From: Dysidea avara
Lineage: Eukaryota > Porifera > Demospongiae > Dictyoceratida > Dysideidae
Assembly: GCF_963678975.1 (NCBI RefSeq)
Contig: NC_089274.1
Span: forward strand, 19,865,133 to 19,929,132
Direction of reading: 5' to 3'
DNA length: 64,000 nucleotides
Shown here: piece after piece, positions 1 through 7,122 of the stretch
Numbering within the stretch: position 1 is the first letter of the stretch
Layout: each line of letters opens with the position of its first letter
Translations under genes and position numbers: made by a program
The notes under the pieces: model-generated
Databases searched by the model: none
Told to the model about the DNA's origin: nothing
Seen by the model: the letters and a program-made list of their open reading frames with translations, nothing else

Positions 1-312
1 GTTCACATCGATAATGGAACCTATATATTTAATCCCAACAGCAAGCCAAACACGAGGTCACGATCAACGATTTTTGCAGCCACACTCCAGAATTGATTCT
101 TACCTTTATTCTTATTACCCCTCTACAATTAAATTATGGAATAACCTATCTAGCAATACTGTGGAATCACCTACCTTAAACACATTTAAACAATGTATTA
201 ATTATAGCTAAGTACAATCACTACAATTTTATTCTTAATTTAATCTGTTGTACTATATACTCCATATGGAGGTTTCTGTACAGTAAACAAATAATAATAA
301 AATAATAATAAT
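1..312 (+). mobile_element. 3' end of an L2/CR1-type LINE
   Basis: The first 211 bases read as the C-terminal tail of a LINE reverse-transcriptase protein, with the family-typical stretch YSYYPSTIKLWNNL before the stop. About 70 bases of 3' UTR follow, ending in an (AAT)-type microsatellite at about 285-312. The same ending (a 'stat-x-LWN-L' tail, a GTTTCTGTACAGTAAACAA-like UTR and an AAT tail) recurs in the LINE at 40.1-41.0 kb, so both belong to one broad group. The 5' part lies outside the window. The clade call (L2/CR1/Jockey group) is inferred from tail type and protein flavour. Confidence 0.7.
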
Positions 313-473
313 AATTCTCTCTCTCTCTCTTCTGAGCTTATCGCGCTCCCTTCTTCTTTTGAGCCTTTCTTCTCTCTGTTCTGCACTTTCAACACTCGCC
401 ATGGTCACATCGCGCCACGTGCAATAAAAGTGACCACTGTAAATTTTTGGAAACTGAATGTGACGGTCCCGAC
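313..473. other. CT-rich unannotated stretch
   Basis: A short (CT)n run is followed by pyrimidine-rich DNA between the LINE tail and the tandem repeat. No gene or element end is recognised here. Confidence 0.4.
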
Positions 474-715
474 TACCAACAGTGTGGGATTTTCCGTGTT
501 CTTTGCGTAAACGTTTGGGAATGCGACGATCGTACGGTCCAATGGAGTACTAACAGTGTGGGACTTTCCGTGTTCTTTGCGTAAACGTTTGGGAACGCAA
601 AAGTCGTACGACGGTCCAATGGACTACTAACAGTGTGGGACTTTCCGTGTTCTTTGCGTAAACGTTTGGGAACGCGACGATCGTACGGTCGAATAGAGTA
701 CTGCAATTGTGGGAC
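474..715. repeat. Tandem repeat, about 75-bp unit, 3.2 copies
   Basis: Units start at 474, 548, 625 and 699, giving periods of 74, 77 and 74. Each carries the phrases CAACAGTGTGGGA, TTCCGTGTTCTTTGCGTAAA and CGTTTGGGAA, then a GTACGGTCCAATGGA-like end. The last copy is partial. Open frames across this stretch are by-products of the repetition. The array lies immediately left of the A/B segmental-duplication breakpoint. The end of each unit faintly resembles the GTACGAGTCGAATGGAGT stretch upstream of ankyrin genes A and B. Confidence 0.85.
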
Positions 716-727
716 TCGCTCAGGCTC

Positions 728-2025
728 ACCCCAAATAATACTAAATGGTTTATGATATTTATCTCTGTGTGTCTCCAATGTGTCTCTCGGCAGTTCTTAC
801 ACATGGGAGGTACTTCAGAGCCACACACACATAAATGCATGTACATGCACATACAACATACACCACATGCACATCCAGAAAGCAGAGAATCCATTGTTAC
901 AAAGTCTTAGCTGCCACCACCATCCTTTGTGTGAATTTACAATGAGAGGCTTACAAAGTTGGTGTGTACCAAGTGATACCATGCACGTAGAAGAGTCTAA
1001 CCTTATTGACCCTAATCTGTATAGCTAGCCATTGCACCATTAGAAGGTGCTGACCATCAATATATTATGCTAACCCGGACACAAACATGGCTTTATTTTT
1101 AAAAATGACATAACTGATACACCTATAGTAGACTTCATGATGTGTAGGAATTGAAGACTCATTTATCAGTTATTTTGATGACAAGCTTAAATTATTCTCC
1201 ATACCCATGCAGACTTCACATTCAACTTTGTCTGTTGTATTTCTTCTGACAGGTTTCAACGTTACACACAGATAAAATATTTCTCTACATTTGCAGATGA
1301 TGTGATTTCCAGAAGAAGTTCAATACTTTTTGAATTTATACTCACATCACATCAATGTATAATGATAGTTATTTATTTTTTAAAACTTTCACAAAAAAAT
1401 TGCTTTCATAAATTGTTTACGTATTTCTCCATTAGGGAACCTTATTATTATTATTATATTTTATAATTGTAAGACTCATGTGCATGAGCATAGTACAATG
1501 ATTAGTTACAAATTAAATTAGAATGTAAGTAAATAAGTAAGTAAATTAATTAAGTATAAGTAATTAAGTAAGTAAATTAATTACCTTTCTAAAATGTCCA
1601 TGATCATTATATTCTAGCATAATTGTTTTAATTGGCAATCCATTAATGGTTAATTAATGTTTAGCAGTTAACACTCAGAAACAATGAACAGTCTGATGTC
1701 CACAATTGATCATGCATTCCATATATTTGTGATATATTGTTGATAGCTTATCACTCACTTGATGTTTATCTGACATTAACCAGGTGTGGTTGAGTAGTTA
1801 CCACTGCTGATGTTTTATATGACATCTCCTTTATAGGTTATGCTAGACTAAATTCTGACAATTGTCTCAAGGTATATGCATGTCCACACATCCTACATTA
1901 CATAACCTTACTTAGAGTAGCTAGTATACAGTTTTGTGTGTATATACAATGTATGATGTTGATGTTAGCTATTAGTGTACAGAGGCCACACATGTGAGTT
2001 AGTTACACTGAAATTGATGTACATT
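728..2025. repeat. Segmental duplication, copy A, left part
   Basis: From about 728 the sequence matches 33626-34762 almost base for base. It starts at ACTAAATGGTTTATGATATT and includes the run of AC-rich words, the GATCATGCATTCCATATATT stretch and the GTACAGAGGCCACACATGTG stretch. The match resumes at 4484 after an inserted element and runs to about 5730, inside ankyrin gene A. Copy A differs mainly by two insertions (1440-1581 and 2026-4483). No protein-coding content is recognised in this upstream part. Confidence 0.9.
1440..1581 (-). mobile_element. Short LINE 3'-tail insertion, absent from paralogous copy B
   Basis: Copy B reads straight through at this point (GGGAACCTTTCTAAAATGTC near 34319), while copy A carries about 140 extra bases. 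Read on the minus strand, the insert has a TGTACTATGCTCATGCACATG-like LINE 3' UTR ending in an ATAATAATAATAA tail. That resembles the LINE endings at 1-312, 3.9 kb and 41.0 kb. It also carries degenerate AAGT/AATT simple sequence. The short duplicated site is about ACC or TACC. Confidence 0.65.
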
Positions 2026-2539
2026 CGAGGGGTCCGCCACTCAGGATTATGATCGACGTGATTCGGAATCACCGCGTAATTCCAGTTGATTCCTAAATTC
2101 CGAACGTTGAATCCTCTGATTCCTCGCGATTCCTTTATTCCGTCTAATTCCAAAAGGGATTCCTATAATTCCATATGATTCTAATAATTCCGGCTGATTC
2201 CAAGGCTGATTCTGTAATTCCAAGTTGATTCCACGATTCCCTAGAATGGATTCTGTACTATAGGCGAGCCAGAATGGTGAATATCACAGTGTATCACTTT
2301 AGCTACCTCTGCTGAACCTACTGGTGAGTATTGAAGTCATGTTAAGTTCCACCCGGCATGGACTCTAGCCGCTGCGAGCCGCTAGAAATTCGCTGGCAAT
2401 AGCCTATTTTTATTTATTTGTTTTATCATTACTGGGCAGGCAGCTCTATATTTCTGCGTCTGGCAAAAGTGTCAGTGGACACCGTCACAACACTAGCTAA
2501 CCCTGATGAAAGACCTTAAACTGGATCACATCTTTCCTG

Positions 2540-3965
2540 ACTGGACGTACACAGAGTGTTGTGTGTGGTGGTTGCACTTCCACCCCCTGTGATGTTTTGA
2601 GTGGTGTCCCACAAGGTTCTGTACTAGGGCCTCTGCTATTTTTTACATACATAAATGATATCAATATGCTACTCATACTACACAGCTATTTGCACAGCCA
2701 CCAAGATGTAGAGTTTCTTTTACTCAAAAGCATTTTAGATCTCAAGCTGCCCACTGGTGGAATGCAGTTCCTAACGACATGTTAATATCTCCAACTTTTC
2801 AGGACGATTTATTTTCTTATTTGTGTAAAATTTGTTGATGAATTTTATGTTTATAAATTATTTGCTTAATTGTTTTGTATGTGCTGTGTGTGTGTTGTAA
2901 TTTTTTGTTCAGTGTTTGTGTGTGTGCAGTTGTAATTTATATGTGTATATGTATGCTATTATTGTGTTTCCTCCTCAGTCAGGGAAGAATGGCATTGCCG
3001 ACTGACTTGAGGCTAATTTAAAAGTCAAATCGATATCACTAACGAATTAAGTTCTATTTGTCGCTTATACGCTGATGACTGCATTCTATATAGGAGAATT
3101 GATAGTTTAACAGATGTTAAAGATTTGCAAGATGATTTACAGATATTGGAGCTATGGGAGAAAAAGTGGAAAGTGTCTTTCAATGTTGACAAATGTGTGG
3201 TTGTATCTATACCTCTTAAACGAAACCCTATATACTCCAGTTACCTGCACCTTCATGGAGAACAACTTACTGTGGTTCAGTGTGCCAAGTACCTGGGAGT
3301 CTCAATTGATTCAAAATTATCTTTTAACCAACATGTGGACAATGTGTGCAAAAAGGAAAACTCTGTATTAAGTTTTGTGAGGAGAAATTTTGCAAACTGC
3401 TCCTGTAAAATCAAAGAATCGACCTGTTTCTTACTTACGTCAAGCCCACAATGGAATATGCAGCTGCAGCATGGGCTCCTTACAGCAGACGGTCAAAAAA
3501 CAAACTTGAGTCTGTGCAAAGATGTGCAGCTCGCTTTGTAATGAATGTTTAATATCAAACCAGCAGTGTATCAAACATGTTATCACGTCTTAACTCGAGC
3601 ACCATTGAAACTCATCTCAAACATTTAAGGCTTCAGATGTTCCATAAAATTATTCATAGCATTGCGGATGTATCACTTCCTGATTATATAGCTCATAGAT
3701 CAAGGTATACCAGAAGCAGTGAACTTAAATTTATACAGCCAGACACAGCTATTGATTCTTATAAATACAGTTTCTTTCCTGCTTCAATTTGATTGTGGAA
3801 CACTCTACCTAGTGATATAAATTGTGACAATATAGATACTTTTAAGGAACTTCTGAAACATATTACATTGTAATTTATTTTTATAGCTTATATTTGTAGC
3901 CTCATGATTTTACATCTATATTGTAATATACTCACCCATATGAGTTCTGCAATAATTATAGTAAG
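2540..3965 (+). mobile_element. Decayed LINE reverse-transcriptase fragment (L2/CR1-like)
   Basis: The segment at 2561-2663 reads as reverse-transcriptase motif B ([14 protein letters not shown], then YINDI). After an inserted block, translation resumes at about 3038 with CRLYADDCILY (motif C, YADD). It then runs through a D/E region containing KYLGVSIDSKLSFNQHVD. The C-terminal tail at 3577-3860 reads DSYKYSFFPASI and is followed by a 3' UTR. The frame is broken several times, so it is a fossil. It lies wholly inside the hAT-like element at 2026-4483 and lacks the endonuclease and first half of the RT. Confidence 0.8.
2664..3031 (+). mobile_element. Truncated LINE 3' end inserted into another LINE
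   Basis: This block interrupts the reverse transcriptase between YINDI and CRLYADD. It is flanked by GATATCA at 2657-2663 and 3032-3038. Its left part reads as a LINE C-terminal tail (a 'WWNAVPNDM' phrase, then a stop). A GT-rich 3' UTR follows, ending GACTTGAGGCTAATTTAAAA. The insert is therefore a 5'-truncated LINE of another family, with a 7-bp target duplication. Confidence 0.7.
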
Positions 3966-4595
3966 AATGTATTGCAATTCATTAACAAGCTAGTTAGCTA
4001 AGGGTTAGTATAAGTCTCGTTGGGAACACCGGATCCGGGCCCCACTGAGAACTTGTAGGAGCTGTTATTGAAAATTGTTAGATTACAGGATGTTCTGGAA
4101 TCCGGGTAACCTCGATCCAACAGCCAGCCGACGGAGAATGAATTAGCTAGTATATAGTGGCTGTAGTTGGCTGCTTCTGCGACGGCTCGCACTCACTCGC
4201 GAAGACTTAAACCTCACTAGAAACGCACAGGAACACGCACTGTAATACACGTAGGCGTATACACAAAGTGTAAAACCAGGTGCAAAACAAGTGAGAGTTA
4301 GCGCCTTTAGCTTATGAGTGTGTTAACGGTAATTTACGATATAATTTTCATAACATTTATTTCAAAATATTTCTAATTACAAAGTTGATTCCGCTTCAGA
4401 TTCCCATAATTCCATGATTCCTTGATTGATTCCAGTGATTCCTGAGGTCTTCGACGTGATTCCGAATCGTGGCGGACCCCTCGTGTACATTACATGCCTG
4501 TGTAGTTATTGTCCTCCACATGATTACGATCCTGGGATAGCTATACCTATAGCTAGCTACGCACGTGCAGTGACTGCTTTAAACATTCAAAAGGG

Positions 4596-4720
4596 TACAG
4601 CGGATTTCTCTTGCGTTCGAATCTTCGTATTCCGTATTGTGCACGTGCCTTCACTTTAAAAGCCTGACACGTGCACAATACGGGCTACGCAAAAGTCGAA
4701 CGCAAGAGAAATCCGCTGTA
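4596..4720. repeat. Inverted repeat upstream of ankyrin gene A
   Basis: The outer arms are TACAGCGGATTTCTCTTGCG and its inverse, CGCAAGAGAAATCCGCTGTA. An inner pair is CCGTATTGTGCACGTG and CACGTGCACAATACGG. A perfect CACGTG E-box sits in each inner arm. The block lies about 220-340 bp before the start codon of gene A and is repeated unchanged at 34874-34998 before gene B. It is absent before gene C. It could be a small MITE or a promoter-proximal regulatory palindrome. Confidence 0.8.
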
Positions 4721-4851
4721 CGAGTCGAATGGAGTTTCTCGTTGATGTATTTGTAAGAAACTGCTGATTCTAGATTATAGATCAAGCTCGGCAGTGTATC
4801 TAAGAAGCCAAAACCTTAGACTAAGCAGTATGGCTTTGATGGTATAATAAG

Positions 4852-4894
4852 TGACGTCATATATGATTGGGTTCTGGTATTCGCAGTATAAAAA
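4852..4894 (+). promoter_or_regulatory. Core promoter of ankyrin gene A (CRE, inverted CCAAT, TATA)
   Basis: A full palindromic cAMP-response element, TGACGTCA, lies at 4852-4859. An inverted CCAAT box (ATTGG) lies at 4866-4870 and a TATA box (TATAAAAA) at 4887-4894. The first ATG is 44 bases after the TATA box, so the 5' UTR should be very short. The same arrangement is present before gene B. Gene C keeps the CRE and a TATA-like box in an otherwise different promoter. Activity is inferred from motif order and spacing. Confidence 0.65.
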
Positions 4895-4937
4895 CGTGTC
4901 GGATCATTATTAGCTAACTCTTTTTTTGACGAAGATA

Positions 4938-5744
4938 ATGATGGAAAATGTGCATAAATGCAAGAACTACTCCAGCGGAGCGCTGAGTGGGAAGTTTAAA
5001 GCTTTAACCTCAATGAAGAGCGCCAAGGCTAAACGAAGGGTCACTTTCCCAGTCAACGTCATGTTGCAACAAGCCATCACTGATGGAGACAAAGAAGAGA
5101 TCAGGAAAATAATCACTAAACACGGCAAGAGTGTCTTGGATCTTAAAGACCCGACTGGAATGCCGCTGTTGCACCGTGCCATCTTTGAGGATCAATTTGA
5201 GTGTTTTGAACTGATGGTAAATGAGGGTGCAGATTTGTTTGCAGCAGACGAGGAAGGATGGAACGCGTTGCACGTGGCTATCTCGTTTGAAGACATGGAC
5301 GCGGTTGAGCTGCTACTCCAACACAAGCCAGAGCTGATCAATACTCGCACCATGGACAGTTTGAGACCGATCAATGTTTGCGAGTCAAACTGTGAACTTT
5401 GTGCTTACCTTCTCCAGGCAGAGGTGAAACATCTGAAAACAAGATCAGTTACACACTGGGATAGTGCCAACTGCAAACGAGAAGAACTAGAACTATTGAA
5501 CATTGTAATGAGAGTGAATGAAGAAGACGAGAGGAGCACTAGACAAGTACGACAAAGTGCCCTACACCTGTCAGCAGCTAAGAACTACCTTGGACTGGCT
5601 TACTACATGTTGGAGAACCAGTTAGTAACAGTAGACTGTGAGGATTATGAACATTGGACGGCACTTCACTTAGCTGCTCTACATTCCAGCATGGACGTGT
5701 TGGTACTACTCATCCAATATGGTGCTAATGTGGATAAAAAATAA
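4938..5744 (+). CDS. Ankyrin-repeat PP1-regulatory-subunit-like protein, copy A (3'-truncated)
   Basis: This single-exon reading frame encodes about 268 residues from the first ATG of an ATG-ATG pair. It encodes the same protein as genes B and C: a lysine/serine-rich N-terminus, then RRVTFP at about residues 33-38 and ankyrin repeats. RVTF fits the PP1 docking consensus, and a docking motif followed by ankyrin repeats is the layout of MYPT/PPP1R12, R16 and R27. Function as a PP1 targeting subunit is inferred. The protein ends at YGANVDKK: after base 5730 the sequence diverges from B into A-rich DNA with stops. The last 28 or so residues of the family, holding the final partial ankyrin repeat, are therefore missing. 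The promoter is intact, so it may be expressed as a short form or be a recent pseudogene. Confidence 0.8.
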   Translation: MMENVHKCKNYSSGALSGKFKALTSMKSAKAKRRVTFPVNVMLQQAITDGDKEEIRKIITKHGKSVLDLKDPTGMPLLHRAIFEDQFECFELMVNEGADLFAADEEGWNALHVAISFEDMDAVELLLQHKPELINTRTMDSLRPINVCESNCELCAYLLQAEVKHLKTRSVTHWDSANCKREELELLNIVMRVNEEDERSTRQVRQSALHLSAAKNYLGLAYYMLENQLVTVDCEDYEHWTALHLAALHSSMDVLVLLIQYGANVDKK

Positions 5745-5878
5745 ATAAATAAAAAATATCCACATGCTTTTTATAAGTTGCTACTTAATTTCTCTACAAC
5801 ACAATAAAAATAGTCTATTAGCTATCAGTTCCTCCCTGAGAGAATTCCCCGTATACTTCCAAGGACGACATCCATGTC
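5745..5878. other. Unassigned DNA after truncated gene A
   Basis: An A-rich junction (AAATAAATAAATAAAAAA) is followed by unique-looking sequence. It does not match the 3' region of genes B or C, so the duplication ends at about 5730. A short open stretch at 5825-5878 is not recognised. Confidence 0.5.
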
Positions 5879-6291
5879 CAGTGGTGGATCTAGGTGGGTT
5901 TCTGATGAAACCCTCTTTTTAAATTTAGCTCATGGCAGTCTAACTAACTTTGTTATTGCTGTATTGACAATTTATTATAACAAAATATCCGGTTATACCA
6001 CTGTATTTCAGTAGCATGTATGTAACTTCTTATATACCACTGCATTAAAAACAATCACAATACTCTAATAGACCAGTCGACTGATTACTCTAACAATAAA
6101 GCAATCAAAACTACAGATTAATAACAACTTTTGTTCTACAGTTAGCTCGTTGTAATTGCTAACTAAAAGTAGCCAATTCTGATTTCAGAGTTTTTAAAAT
6201 CTCAAAATTTTCTGGAGGCATGTACTCAGACACCTTATTATACATTTTTTATTAATCTTAACACCCTTTTTAAATCCTAGATCTACCACTG
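5879..6291. mobile_element. MITE with CAGTGGTGGATCTAGG ends (hAT-like)
   Basis: The left end is CAGTGGTGGATCTAGG and the right end is CCTAGATCTACCACTG, giving 16-bp inverted termini with one mismatch. The ends are close to the CAGGGGCGGATC family at 16.6, 23.7 and 43.5 kb. A diverged CTCTAATAGA motif lies inside at about 6061-6075. I see no clear target duplication. There is no coding capacity. Confidence 0.7.
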
Positions 6292-6405
6292 AAGCTCCAA
6301 CTTGGGAATTTTATTGGTAGTGAGACTTGTTACCAACTTGAAATACCAACTGATGATGATGAAGATGAGTCCTTCAGCCACAAACATGTAAATAAATTCA
6401 TTTTG
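6292..6405 (+). other. Possible acidic exon fragment, nucleoplasmin-like flavour
   Basis: Directly after the MITE, an open stretch reads LGNFIGSETCYQLEIPTDDD and continues with DEDESFSHK. A GTAAAT that could serve as a splice donor follows at about 6390. The pattern (hydrophobic strand, then an acidic tract) recalls the core start of nucleoplasmin-fold proteins, but the stretch is too short for a firm call. The phrase may be a captured exon or chance. No partner exon was found nearby. Confidence 0.2.
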
Positions 6406-6751
6406 TATATTATTAAACCATTCAATTCACAGAAATCCTCCATGCAAAAAAAAACAGCTTGGCTATAAAAGAGGTGTATCCATGGAAGTAAAATAGAGGC
6501 TGATATCTTAAGCAGCCAAAAATAAATGCTAATACAACCAAGGCCACTTGTTGTTGATTTTATGTTTCAGATCCTCCCACTGCCCAAATTTGGTCATTAT
6601 TGTGACATCATCTCAAAATGGGAAGAATAACTAGATAAGCTGATGACTCAACTCATATTGGGAAGTTCAGACAGCAGGGTAGTGATTAGTAACAGATCAA
6701 AATAATCTAATAGAGCATTCAGCCAGCTCTAATAAAACAGTCACGTGCATA

Positions 6752-7010
6752 TCAAGACACACGGTAGTGTGTCGTGCGGCCGGTGTGTCGTGCGGCCAAG
6801 AAAGCCGGCGACCACACCGTGAGTATATTTACAGGAAGAAAGAAAACAGCCTTTTCACGCATGCATAGCTCCATGGCCTCTTCTCCAAAGCACACTATTT
6901 TTGCATTATAGCTGTCCCCCAGGTAGGGTACGCCACACAGCAAGTTAGACTAAATTCGCAACAGCCATTTGCGAGATATGGGCGTCCAAAATTTCGTTTT
7001 AATTGCTTCG
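6752..7010 (-). mobile_element. Stem-loop-ended element, terminal part (copy 1)
   Basis: Bases 6752-6785 are the reverse complement of the end at 63582-63616. A hairpin with arms ACACAC/GTGTGT and loop GGTA lies at 6757-6772, next to GTGTGTCGTGCGGCC, which is itself locally duplicated. Similarity to 63350-63616 continues inward to about 7010 (CCGTGAGTATATTTACAGGA). The rest of this copy lies at 10561-10910, beyond an inserted retrotransposon. No coding sequence is seen in the element itself. Confidence 0.75.
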
Positions 7011-7061
7011 TTTTTTTCTTCTTATGCCGTACGGGGGGCTACGGCATAAGAAGAAAAAAAC
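7010..7061. repeat. Perfect 22-bp inverted repeat at the 5' junction of the retrotransposon
   Basis: The arms are 7010-7031 (ending CTTCTTATGCCGTA) and 7040-7061 (starting TACGGCATAAGAAG), separated by CGGGGGGC. Another TACGGCATAAGAA follows at 7077-7089. The left arm overlaps the target-like sequence GCTTCGTTTTTTTCTT (7005-7020), which reappears imperfectly as GCTTCGATTTCTTTT at 10561-10575. This structure probably arose by snap-back or template switching during 5'-end integration. Confidence 0.8.
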
Positions 7062-7122
7062 AATTCAATAATTCCCTACGGCATAAGAAATATAACAATT
7101 CCCTTCGATTGTGGGAATCGTA

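Larger units (their letters stand above)
2026..4483. mobile_element. hAT-like non-autonomous DNA transposon with 8-bp target duplication
   Basis: The element starts CGAGGGGTCCGCCAC and ends with its exact inverse, GTGGCGGACCCCTCG. It is flanked on both sides by TGTACATT (2018-2025 and 4484-4491). The paralogous empty site at 34755-34762 has a single TGTACATT, which proves the insertion. Both ends carry many GATTCC/AATTCC words (2040-2250 and 4386-4465), typical of subterminal transposase-binding repeats. The 8-bp duplication points to a hAT-like superfamily, but the termini do not begin CAG and no transposase is seen. The interior holds LINE debris. Confidence 0.85.

Noticed and set aside
474-894. 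Minus-strand frames of 101 and 114 residues at the left edge
   Set aside because: They are produced by the 75-bp tandem repeat and run into AC-rich sequence. The repeated peptide phrase mirrors the DNA unit.
4967-5374. Minus-strand open frames opposite ankyrin gene A (also opposite B and C)
   Set aside because: They repeat at the same offset in all three paralogues because the coding strand is conserved. They have no domain of their own.
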